Position numbers and translations under genes: made by a program. Of a stretch of DNA of 26,341 nucleotides, positions 7,569 through 14,946 are shown one piece after another. Position 1 is the stretch's first letter. The number at the start of each line of letters is the position of its first letter. The DNA lies in the NCBI GenBank assembly GCA_034189755.1, contig JAXIHJ010000073.1:1-26341 (forward strand), given 5' to 3'. This stretch comes from JAXIHJ01 sp034189755. GTDB taxonomy: Bacteria; Planctomycetota; Phycisphaerae; SM23-33. The notes beneath the pieces were generated by a model. The model did not search any database, had not been told where the DNA came from, and worked only from the letters and a program-made list of their open reading frames with translations.

Positions 7569-8720
7569 ATGGCCGTGAAACCGAAACCAACAACCATCGC
7601 GAATCAGCCTTCATGGGTCGTTGCCTCCGATCGCGTTGAGCTTGCGGTAACTGCACTCGGCGGGCACATGGCGCCCGTAACATTCCGTCTTGCCGGCGGC
7701 AGGAAGGCTCAGCCATATTTCATCAGCCCATGGCAAAGCGAGGGGCGAAAAATCACCGAGCCGGTCCTCGTGCCGCTGCGCGGCGATTTTTTCTGCATGC
7801 CGTTCGGCGGCGGCAGCTACCGCGGGCGGTCGTATCTCGTCCACGGCGAGCCGGCCTCCAAAAAGTGGCGGCTGGCCGGCATGGACCGGCGGGCCCGGAC
7901 CGTTACGTTGACGCTGTCGATAAGAACGCGAGCGCCGGCCGGGAAAATCACCAAGTATCTGAGCCTCGTGGACGGTCAGACCGTCGTCTACTGCCGGCAC
8001 GAACTGGAAGGCTTCACCGGGCGATTCCCCCTCGGCCATCATGCCACGCTGGCCATGCCCGACCGGCCCGGCAGCATCGGCATAACGACCAGTAACATTC
8101 GCCTTGGCCTGACGTTTCCCGTCGAGCCGGGCCGACCGGCCGAGGGTGAATATTACGCAGCCGCCGTCGCCGGGCGATTCGACAGCCTGCTCCGCGTCCC
8201 GTCGATCTGGAAGACACCGACGCACCTGGACTTCACTCGCAGGCCGGGACCAGCGGGCTTCTGCGACATAGTGGGCGTGTTCCACAAGACCGGCCGCACG
8301 CCCGCATGGACGACGGCGGTGTTCGAGCCTGAAGGCTATCTGTGGTTTTCGCTGAAGGACCCGGCCGTCCTGCCGACCTTGACCATCTGGAGCGAAAACC
8401 GAGGCCGGCACACCGAACCGTGGGACGGGCGGACCAACTGCCTGGGTCTGGAAGACGGCTGTGCCTACCTGGCCGCCGGGATGGGACCGTCATTGGGGTC
8501 TAACCCCGCCAGCCGGGCCGGCGCCCCTACCGCGATCCGCCTTTCGCCCAAAAGTCCCACAGCCATCCGGTATATCCAGGGCGTGGCGAAAATCCCCCGC
8601 TCCTTCGGCAAGACAAGGACCGTGAAGTTCACGCCGGGCAAGGTAACGTTCATCTCCACGACGGGCAAGAAGGCCTCGGCGATGGTGTGCCACAAGTTTT
8701 TAAATACCGGCGAGATTTGA
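7569..8720 (+). CDS. Uncharacterised protein, galactose mutarotase-like fold suspected
   Basis: 383-residue soluble protein without signal peptide or membrane segment. Repeated short beta-rich stretches, a GGHMAPVTF segment near residue 30 and a C-terminal WSENRGRHTEPWDG resemble galactose mutarotase/aldose 1-epimerase-like proteins, but no confirmed catalytic His/Glu pair could be assigned. The start ATG is 6 bp after the preceding stop, and GGTGAG overlapping the end of the upstream gene is the only ribosome binding site, so translational coupling is likely. The gene ends 28 bp before a convergent gene. The similarity is a fold-level impression; the function is unknown. Confidence 0.65.
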   Translation: MAVKPKPTTIANQPSWVVASDRVELAVTALGGHMAPVTFRLAGGRKAQPYFISPWQSEGRKITEPVLVPLRGDFFCMPFGGGSYRGRSYLVHGEPASKKWRLAGMDRRARTVTLTLSIRTRAPAGKITKYLSLVDGQTVVYCRHELEGFTGRFPLGHHATLAMPDRPGSIGITTSNIRLGLTFPVEPGRPAEGEYYAAAVAGRFDSLLRVPSIWKTPTHLDFTRRPGPAGFCDIVGVFHKTGRTPAWTTAVFEPEGYLWFSLKDPAVLPTLTIWSENRGRHTEPWDGRTNCLGLEDGCAYLAAGMGPSLGSNPASRAGAPTAIRLSPKSPTAIRYIQGVAKIPRSFGKTRTVKFTPGKVTFISTTGKKASAMVCHKFLNTGEI

Positions 8721-8748
8721 GGGCGTCCGGCTTTGCGGGCGGGGGCGC

Positions 8749-9930
8749 TTATTTTCCTACAGCAGCCTGTTGGGCAATCTTGGCCAGCGCGTCGGCTGCG
8801 TGACGAACGTGGTCTTCCGTGTTGAACGGCCCGAAGCTCAGGCGGCAGGCGCCGGCCGGATGCGTACCGATTGTCTTATGCGCCAGCGGAGCACAATGTA
8901 CGCCGGGACGCGTAAGCACGCCGAAATCCCTCTCCAACACAGCCGCCAGTTCGTGCGGGCTTGTCCCTTCCACGTTCACGCTGAATACGCCCGCCCGTTC
9001 GTCAAGTTTTCGCGGGCCGTAAACATTCAGGTGCTCGACGCCGTCAGTGCATTTCAGAAACAGACCGGAAAGGCGGACGTCGTGGGCTCGGATGCCCGCC
9101 ACACCGCGGTCCAGCAGCCAACGGACGCCCTCGGCAAGCCCGGCCAGGCCTATGGCGTTGTGCGAGCCGATTTCATACTTGTCGGGCATGGTCTGCGGCT
9201 GAACGGGCTTCTCGGAAATCGTGCCCGTGCCGCCTTCCTTCATCGTGGGCAGGCGCCGCTCCACGCCCGGCCGGATATACAGCACACCCGTACCGAGCGG
9301 ACCGAGCAAACCCTTGTGGCCGGGGAAAGCCAGGAAATCGGCACCCAGCTCCTGGACGTCTAACTCCACGTGGCCCGCCGCCTGAGCCGAATCGATCAGG
9401 CAAAAAACGCCGCGCTCGCGGGCGATCTGCGCGACTTGGCCGATTGGCTGGATTGTGCCCGTAACATTAGAAACATGCACGCAGGCGATTAACTTCGTCT
9501 CCGGGCGGATTGCCCGGCGAATATCGTCCGGGTCGACCAGGCCGGTTTTCACGTCGCACGGTACGAACTCCGGCCAAATGCCGATCTGTTCGGCCAGTGT
9601 GTTTAGAGGCCGAAGCACCGAATTGTGCTCCATCGCCGTGGCGATAACGTGCGCGCCGCGCTCAGCCGTGTTCAGCAGGCCGCGGATGACGACCATTAAC
9701 GCCTCCGAACAGTTCAGAGCGAAGACGACCCGCTCAGGCGACTCGGCGTTGATAAGCTCTGCGACTCGTGCGCGGCACGTGGCGATAATCTGCTCGCACT
9801 GCCTGGCCTCGGCGTAGGCCCCTCGCCCGGCTGACGCGCCACAATCATCAGCAAAGCCCGCCATCGCCTTCATGACGGTATCGGGCTTGGGAAAGCTCGT
9901 CGCCGAATTGTCCATGTAAATCCGATCCAC
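8749..9930 (-). CDS. Cysteine desulfurase family (class V aminotransferase fold) protein
   Basis: 393-residue PLP enzyme of the NifS/SufS superfamily, closest in motif to the TIGR01977-type group. The N-terminus YMDNSATSFPKPDTV, the PLP lysine K206 in FPGHKGLLGPLGTG, D180 in LIDSAQAAGH and C346 in RPGVHCAPLAH are all in place. The active-site cysteine suggests desulfuration of cysteine (or selenocysteine), supplying sulfur for Fe-S clusters or thiolation. The GTG at 9928-9930 is chosen because a longer upstream reading runs through argD in another frame with low-complexity Arg/Gly-rich sequence. The GTG lies 8 nt after the argD stop, so the two genes are probably one transcript. No scaffold genes (iscU, sufBCD) are adjacent. 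Confidence 0.9.
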   Translation of the reverse strand: MDRIYMDNSATSFPKPDTVMKAMAGFADDCGASAGRGAYAEARQCEQIIATCRARVAELINAESPERVVFALNCSEALMVVIRGLLNTAERGAHVIATAMEHNSVLRPLNTLAEQIGIWPEFVPCDVKTGLVDPDDIRRAIRPETKLIACVHVSNVTGTIQPIGQVAQIARERGVFCLIDSAQAAGHVELDVQELGADFLAFPGHKGLLGPLGTGVLYIRPGVERRLPTMKEGGTGTISEKPVQPQTMPDKYEIGSHNAIGLAGLAEGVRWLLDRGVAGIRAHDVRLSGLFLKCTDGVEHLNVYGPRKLDERAGVFSVNVEGTSPHELAAVLERDFGVLTRPGVHCAPLAHKTIGTHPAGACRLSFGPFNTEDHVRHAADALAKIAQQAAVGK

Positions 9931-9938
9931 GGTGCGGC

Positions 9939-11111
9939 CTACTTCTTCAGCACGTCTATCAGTATATCCATGCCCTTTGCGAGCACGTCGTCTTCTATGA
10001 CCAGCGGCGGCGCCAGGCGCAGTACGCTCCGTCCGGCGTAGCAGACCAGCAGACCGCTGTCCATCGCCTTCAGGAACACGTCCCTGGCCGACTTGTCCAG
10101 CTCGACACCGATCATCAGACCCAGTCCGCGGACCTCTTTGACGCAGCCGATTCCGGCAGCGGCAATGGCCTGGGTAACCTGCCGGCCCAGGCCGGCCGCC
10201 CGTGCAACGAGGTCGTGCTGCTCGATGAGCTTCATGCACGCCACCCCGGCCGCCGCACACAGCGGGTTGCCGCCCATCGTGCAGCCGTGCGTCCCGGCGG
10301 CGAGCACGTCGGCGTATTTCGGCGACGCGAGGCAGACGCCCACCGGCACGCCGCCGCCAATGGCCTTGGCCAGCGTCATGACGTCCGGCACGACGCCGAA
10401 ATGCTGATACGCAAACCACCGGCCCGTCCGCGCCGGGGCGGTCCAGACCTCATCGACCACCAGCAGGATGTTTTTTTCGTCGCACAGCGCCCGCAGGCCC
10501 TGCATGAACTCCGCCGTCGGCACATTCACTCCGCCCTCGCCCTGGACTGGCTCGACGAAGATGCCGGCGGTTTCGTCATCGACGGCCTCGGCGACGGCGT
10601 CCAGATCGCCATAATCGACCTTCACGTTGCCGGGCAGCATCGGCTCGAAGCCGGTCTGCTTGGCAGCGGGCGTCAGTGACAGGCTTCCCATCGTTCGACC
10701 GTGGAAACAGTTGTGGAAGCTGATAATTTTGTACCGCTCATCGCCGGCTGCTAAGCGGACAAGCTTTATCGCCGCTTCGTTTGCCTCTGCGCCGCTGTGG
10801 CAGAAGAACGCCTTGCCGGCGAAGGCATGTTTGGTGATAGCCTCGGCCAACTCGACCTGCGGCGGGTTGGTGAAAAAGTTGCCGTGCGACAGGAGCGTCC
10901 CGGCCTGTTTGCCAATCGCCTCTACGACGGCCGGATGACAATGCCCCGCCACTCCGCCGCCGCCGAAGCCTGCGAAAAAATCGATGTACTGTCCGCCGTC
11001 GGCGTCCCATATCTTAGCGCCGCTGCCGCGGACCATCGCTCGAAGCGGCGGGCCGTAGTTCGGCATCAGGACCTTCTTGGTCGTCTCAATCAATTCCGTC
11101 TGCATAGACAT
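9939..11111 (-). CDS. argD: Acetylornithine aminotransferase (class III PLP aminotransferase)
   Basis: Arginine biosynthesis: converts N-acetylglutamate semialdehyde to N-acetylornithine, and may also serve lysine synthesis. The 390-residue protein has the PLP site D220/K249 (LLVVDEV and LAKAIGGGVPVG), the glycine-rich HSGAEANEAAIKLVR (105-119), FHGRTMGSLS (136-145) and a THGCTMGGNPLCAAA near residue 278. The loop after the PLP aspartate reads DEVWTAPARTG instead of the usual DEVQTGxGRTG, a small local oddity. The ATG at 11109-11111 has GGAG 8 nt upstream and lies about 25 nt after a predicted transcription start; a longer reading to 11264 has no family-like sequence. No other arg genes are in view. 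Ornithine or GABA aminotransferase activity cannot be excluded. Confidence 0.88.
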   Translation of the reverse strand: MSMQTELIETTKKVLMPNYGPPLRAMVRGSGAKIWDADGGQYIDFFAGFGGGGVAGHCHPAVVEAIGKQAGTLLSHGNFFTNPPQVELAEAITKHAFAGKAFFCHSGAEANEAAIKLVRLAAGDERYKIISFHNCFHGRTMGSLSLTPAAKQTGFEPMLPGNVKVDYGDLDAVAEAVDDETAGIFVEPVQGEGGVNVPTAEFMQGLRALCDEKNILLVVDEVWTAPARTGRWFAYQHFGVVPDVMTLAKAIGGGVPVGVCLASPKYADVLAAGTHGCTMGGNPLCAAAGVACMKLIEQHDLVARAAGLGRQVTQAIAAAGIGCVKEVRGLGLMIGVELDKSARDVFLKAMDSGLLVCYAGRSVLRLAPPLVIEDDVLAKGMDILIDVLKK

Positions 11112-11142
11112 CTTCTCGTCTCCGAATGCTAAGGAACGGATG

Positions 11143-11171
11143 TTTGTACGACGAACGGCTGTCCCCGTCAA
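11143..11171 (-). promoter_or_regulatory. Promoter for argD
   Basis: On the minus strand, TTGACG (11171-11166), 17 bp, TACAAA (11148-11143). The predicted start near 11136 leaves a leader of about 25 nt to the ATG at 11111, which supports that start over the longer reading. Confidence 0.6.
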
Positions 11172-11221
11172 GTTCCGGCGCCGGTATGTCGGCCCGGATT
11201 TGCCCGCCGCCTGAATGAATC

Positions 11222-11269
11222 CTACATTGCATGTAGCAGGCAGTGTATGTAGTCCGTTGCGCATTGCGC
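11222..11269. repeat. Inverted repeats upstream of the calpain-family gene
   Basis: CTACAT and ATGTAG form an inverted repeat with a 3-nt gap (11222-11236); a third copy of ATGTAG follows at 11247-11252, and GCGCATTGCGC is at 11259-11269. They lie in the divergent gap between argD (minus) and the calpain-family gene (plus). They could be an operator for either gene or structured 5' leader; nothing decides between these. The remainder of 11112-11322 holds the argD promoter and no further gene. Confidence 0.4.
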
Positions 11270-11322
11270 CGCCTCAGAGGTGGCAAGTTTCCGTGTGTTT
11301 ACTTGCTCCTTTGAGGTTGGTT

Positions 11323-13446
11323 ATGGATCCGAAAAAAAATACGCAAACCCCCACGCTGGATTCGCTCGAACCACGTTTGTTGTTGAGCGGAACGTCGGTT
11401 TTGGCGGACTTGTTCTCCTCTGCGGTTACCGTGGACCTGTTGCCGGCCGGCCGGGTGGCTGTAACCGGCCAGATCGCCGGACGCGGCGACATGGCCATGT
11501 ACAAGTTCACCGGCCAGGCCCGTGGCGGACTTTCCATAGACGCAACGGCCAGCGGCAGCGGTTTGGACCCATACCTCGAAATCTACAACCAAAAGGGGCG
11601 GCGCATACGCAGGAACGACAACGTCTCCAGGAAAACCACCGACAGCAGGACGAAACTCTCCACGAAACCGTCAGAGGTGTTATACGCCCTCGTCAGGGGC
11701 GCCCGCGGCAGCCTGGGAGACTACGACCTGCTATTTACCGCCGATGCAAAGGACGACTGCGGAAACACCATCGAGACAGCCAAGCCGATAAGAATCGGCA
11801 GGACAGGCAAGGGCCGAGCCGCCGGGCAAATCAACTACGCCACGGACCAAGACATGATGGTTTTTGTGGCGCCAAAGACGGGCACCATGACGGTCCACCT
11901 CTTCGACTGCGATCGACGAAACGTCCTGGATACGGAATTATCGGTATATGACGCCGACGGCAACCTGCTGGAATATGACGACGACGGCGGACTCGGCACA
12001 AACTCCCGTGCGAGCTTCGACGTTACCGCCGGCCAGAGCTATTATCTCTGCGCCTCCGGCGTCGGGACCGACGTCGGCCGGTACAGAATGATGATGACCA
12101 CTGAAACACCGGTCATCCCACCTGAGCCTGATCCCGATCCTGAACCGGACCCCGAACCGACCCCCGACCCGAATCCTGACTATACACCCGGTTCGGAAAT
12201 CACGGCCACCACATACTCCAACGGCGGCAGCCTGCAACTAATCGTACTGGGCACCGACGGGCAGGATGACATCACGCTCTCCGCCTCGTTGAGCGCCATC
12301 ACGATGACGACGGCTGCGGGCAGCGAGGTGTTCGGGGGCAGTTTTGCGGCGATAGTCCTTTACAGCTTCGACGGCAATGACACTATTTGCCTGCGAAACT
12401 CCGTTCTTTGCTCAAGTGTAATCTACGCCGGCGGCGGCAACGACACGGTTTTCGAGGCCAGTCAAGGCTCGGCTGCGATCTTCGGCGGCGACGGCGACGA
12501 CCTGCTGATCAGCGTCGGCGGCGGAACGGACGCGGTCAGCGGCGAGGCTGGCATGGACAGCTTCTGGGCCGACGGCGCCGACAGCCTCGGCGACACGTCA
12601 TCCGCCGAGCAGGCCGCCGGCAGCGTGCACAGCATCACGGAATTTTATCAGCCCTACACGACCAACAGGCGGTCTGCGTCGTACGTCTCGCTGGAAATAG
12701 CAGGCCAGAACTTTACCGACCCGACGGTAACCTACTATGCCACCGGCTACAACAATTTCGCGGACCGTCCGCTGTTCGCCGACGGGCCGCAGTACAGCGA
12801 CATCAACCAGGGCGCCGTGGGCGACTGCTACTACCTGGCGGCCCTGGCCAGCCTGGCCGACACCGATGCGGACCTTGTCCAGCAGATGATAACCCCGCTG
12901 GGCGACGGGACGTATGCGATGCGCTACTACCGCGGCGGCGAAGAGGTGTTTTTGCGGCTCGACGCCGACCTGCCGGTCAACTCAGGCGGCTACCTGGCAT
13001 ATGCGGACTTCAGCGACACCGGCGAAATCTGGGTGCCGCTTATGGAAAAGGCCTACGCCTACTTCCGCACCGGCGACAACTCCTACGCATCGATCAGCGG
13101 CGGGTGGATGGAACCGGTGTACGAGGAAGTTACCGGCGTCGATGCGCAGTCACGTTCGCTTTACGGCTCAGCACATTCGATATACAACTATCTCAACTCG
13201 CAGCTTAACAGCGGCCACGCCGTTACAATGGGAAGCTGGTGGGACGCCTCCTCACCGGTCGTCGGCTCACATGCTTACATGGTCAAGTCGGTCGAGAGCC
13301 TCGGCGGCGAGCTTTATGTTACAGTCTATAACCCCTGGGGCGTCGACGGGCGATCCTGGGACAGCAACTACCGCGACGGCCTGCTGACTCTCAGTATGGA
13401 CATGGTCCAGGATGCGTTCATGGCCATCACGGTATCCACGGCGTAA
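11323..13446 (+). CDS. Secreted calpain-family (C2) cysteine protease with PPC-like and RTX-like modules
   Basis: 707-residue modular protein. The N-terminus has a LEPRLLLSG signature (15-23), typical of planctomycete extracellular proteins. Then come two PPC-like beta-sandwich domains (about 41-141 and 146-260), a Pro/Asp/Glu linker (263-290), and a Gly/Asp-rich RTX-type calcium-binding region (about 355-415, with GGGNDTV, GGDGDDLL, GGGTDAV, GEAGMDSF). The C-terminal calpain domain (about 470-707) has its full catalytic set: Q496 and C502 in QGAVGDCYYLAALASL, H650 in GSHAYMVK and N670 in YNPWG. Q-to-C spacing equals that of animal calpains. It should act as a calcium-dependent protease outside the cell or on its surface. 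The ATG at 11323 has GAGG 6 nt upstream; a longer reading lacks support. Substrate and secretion route are unknown. Confidence 0.88.
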   Translation: MDPKKNTQTPTLDSLEPRLLLSGTSVLADLFSSAVTVDLLPAGRVAVTGQIAGRGDMAMYKFTGQARGGLSIDATASGSGLDPYLEIYNQKGRRIRRNDNVSRKTTDSRTKLSTKPSEVLYALVRGARGSLGDYDLLFTADAKDDCGNTIETAKPIRIGRTGKGRAAGQINYATDQDMMVFVAPKTGTMTVHLFDCDRRNVLDTELSVYDADGNLLEYDDDGGLGTNSRASFDVTAGQSYYLCASGVGTDVGRYRMMMTTETPVIPPEPDPDPEPDPEPTPDPNPDYTPGSEITATTYSNGGSLQLIVLGTDGQDDITLSASLSAITMTTAAGSEVFGGSFAAIVLYSFDGNDTICLRNSVLCSSVIYAGGGNDTVFEASQGSAAIFGGDGDDLLISVGGGTDAVSGEAGMDSFWADGADSLGDTSSAEQAAGSVHSITEFYQPYTTNRRSASYVSLEIAGQNFTDPTVTYYATGYNNFADRPLFADGPQYSDINQGAVGDCYYLAALASLADTDADLVQQMITPLGDGTYAMRYYRGGEEVFLRLDADLPVNSGGYLAYADFSDTGEIWVPLMEKAYAYFRTGDNSYASISGGWMEPVYEEVTGVDAQSRSLYGSAHSIYNYLNSQLNSGHAVTMGSWWDASSPVVGSHAYMVKSVESLGGELYVTVYNPWGVDGRSWDSNYRDGLLTLSMDMVQDAFMAITVSTA

Positions 13447-13474
13447 ATAAAAAAACCTTCGACGTCCCGGCCAG

Positions 13475-14623
13475 TCAGCTTTCACATTGTTCGAGACTCA
13501 CACCAAGCAGCTTTTGCGCCAGGTCGTTCAGGGCTTCGAAGTTACCGGCGAAGTGGAACGTGCGGTGGACGTGCGTCAGGTCCCGGCCGCTTTTCAGTTC
13601 GGCGGCAGGGCTGGAGGTCTCGATTTCATAGAACGGCCCCAGTTGCCCGGCGCCCGGAGCCAACTCGCCGTCGTTGTAGCTGTTGACGACGTCGCCGGCG
13701 AACGCCTCGGCCGCAAGGTCCTGCAACCGCCACAGGCTGTTGACGTAAGGCCGATCGGCTGCGTCGCCGGGCAGGTTGAACTGCACAATAGTCAGCACCT
13801 TCGCATCGGGGTCGTAGCTGCCGAGCGTCGCCTTGGCACGGGTGGCCGAGATGCCTATCTTGCTGCGGAGCTTTCCGTCACAGCTAAACAGCACGTGGCC
13901 GTCGCCCACCTTGCAGCGGTCCGGCGGGATCGGGTTGAAGTAGTCGGTGGTAACCTTCGTACCAAGGTCGGCTTCAGTTCCGGGGCGAAACGGCACGATG
14001 ACCTTGCCCCTCGGCAGCGGCTTGAACATGCCGAGTATCCAGATACTCAGCAGCCCGGTATCGCGGGTCCAGGCCTTCTCGTCGGAATTGGTCAGCGTGT
14101 TGGTGGACTCAAAACCCACCATGGCCAGGCCGGCCGGTATCTTGGCGCCGAGATGGCCGGCTGCGTCGGCCTCGCTTAGCAGCCGGATCGTCCGCTCGAC
14201 AGAGCAGCAAAACGTGGTGTTGCTGTAGTTGGTTACCTCGAACCACCTGCTCATGGCGGCCATGTCGGCCGACTGGTCGGTCAGCTCGAACGAGCCGGTG
14301 TTGAGCGCCGGAGGGGTCTTCCAGTGGTCCATATCGAACGGCTCGCCCTCGGCGAACCACAGTCCGAACTGACCTGCCTCCGGCCCCAGCCAGAGGCGGT
14401 CCTCGCCGCCGTAGTTGTTGAAGGCCGAGTCGTCCTCGCCAGAGTCGATAAAGGCCGTGTTCAGCCAGCCGAAAGACGTTTCGCCGTCCAGGCTGGAGGT
14501 CATCACCCGGCCCTGGTAGGCCGGCGCCACGGCCACGCGGGCCTGGCCGGAACCAGTCAGTTCAATAAGGTCCACGTGCCTGCGAAGAAATTCGGTTTCT
14601 TGTGAATATGTGCCTTTCGACAT
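13475..14623 (-). CDS. DUF6786-like protein, function unknown
   Basis: 382-residue soluble protein with no signal peptide. Distinctive stretches are FNNYGGEDRLWLGPEAGQFG near residue 95, HWKTPPALN near 125, YFNPIPPDRC near 253, and LGPFYEIETSSPA plus HVHRTFHF in the last 60 residues. I associate this pattern with the uncharacterised DUF6786 group found in planctomycetes and bacteroidetes, likely a beta-sandwich related to sugar mutarotases; this is recalled, not verified. The ATG at 14621-14623 has GGAG 8 nt upstream, and the 44 extra codons of the longer reading are Arg/Leu-rich and unlike a signal peptide. It converges on the calpain-family gene with 28 bp between stops. A role in carbohydrate processing is only a guess. 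Confidence 0.6.
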   Translation of the reverse strand: MSKGTYSQETEFLRRHVDLIELTGSGQARVAVAPAYQGRVMTSSLDGETSFGWLNTAFIDSGEDDSAFNNYGGEDRLWLGPEAGQFGLWFAEGEPFDMDHWKTPPALNTGSFELTDQSADMAAMSRWFEVTNYSNTTFCCSVERTIRLLSEADAAGHLGAKIPAGLAMVGFESTNTLTNSDEKAWTRDTGLLSIWILGMFKPLPRGKVIVPFRPGTEADLGTKVTTDYFNPIPPDRCKVGDGHVLFSCDGKLRSKIGISATRAKATLGSYDPDAKVLTIVQFNLPGDAADRPYVNSLWRLQDLAAEAFAGDVVNSYNDGELAPGAGQLGPFYEIETSSPAAELKSGRDLTHVHRTFHFAGNFEALNDLAQKLLGVSLEQCES

Positions 14624-14679
14624 GGTCGTTGCTCCATTTTTGAACGTTTTTAAAAGTAGACGGTACGCACAAACCATCT

Positions 14680-14697
14680 GGCTAGCCTGCTCTAGCC
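14680..14697. other. Perfect hairpin in the gap before clpC
   Basis: GGCTAG (14680-14685) and CTAGCC (14692-14697) pair around a 6-nt loop, 57 nt upstream of the divergent DUF6786-like gene. No T-run follows on either strand. The 323-bp gap 14624-14946 otherwise holds two candidate clpC promoters and no gene; no CIRCE element (TTAGCACTC inverted repeat) was seen. Confidence 0.4.
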
Positions 14698-14778
14698 GGC
14701 CCCGCCACAGAAGCCTTTCTAGTACCAGAAAACGCCGTTTCCGGCAAGCGGCCACTTGGCCCGGCGACTTGAAATGAA

Positions 14779-14805
14779 TTTACAGGCCCGACTGGCCGAT
14801 ATAAT
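14779..14805 (+). promoter_or_regulatory. Possible distal clpC promoter
   Basis: TTTACA (14779-14784) and a perfect TATAAT (14800-14805) with a short 15-bp spacer. The spacing is suboptimal, so this may be a weak or alternative-sigma promoter upstream of the better one at 14823. Confidence 0.35.
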
Positions 14806-14822
14806 CAGATAGTCGTAGCGCC

Positions 14823-14851
14823 TTGATAGTTTCCCCCCCGGGCAATACAAT
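14823..14851 (+). promoter_or_regulatory. Main promoter for clpC
   Basis: TTGATA (14823-14828), 17-bp spacer, TACAAT (14846-14851). The predicted start near 14858 leaves an 89-nt leader. The spacer contains an uninterrupted run of seven C (14833-14839), a possible slippage site that would alter the -35/-10 spacing. Confidence 0.7.
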
Positions 14852-14946
14852 AGTTTGCAGGGAGGTGCGAACGTCAAAGGCGCCTCGTGACATATACGGT
14901 TTTGTGTCGGTCAACGCGCCCCAAGGAATGAGGGAGCCACAAACAG

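Noticed and set aside
9931..10419. N-terminal extension of the class V aminotransferase gene
   Set aside because: The extension overlaps argD in another frame and is Arg/Gly-rich low-complexity sequence; family proteins start at YMDNSATS.
11112..11264. Longer argD start
   Set aside because: The predicted promoter lies inside this stretch and GGAG precedes the ATG at 11111; the extra residues do not resemble the family.
14852..14946. Leader peptide or CIRCE operator in the clpC leader
   Set aside because: The only GTG frame starts right on the GGAGG with no spacing, and no TTAGCACTC inverted repeat is present.
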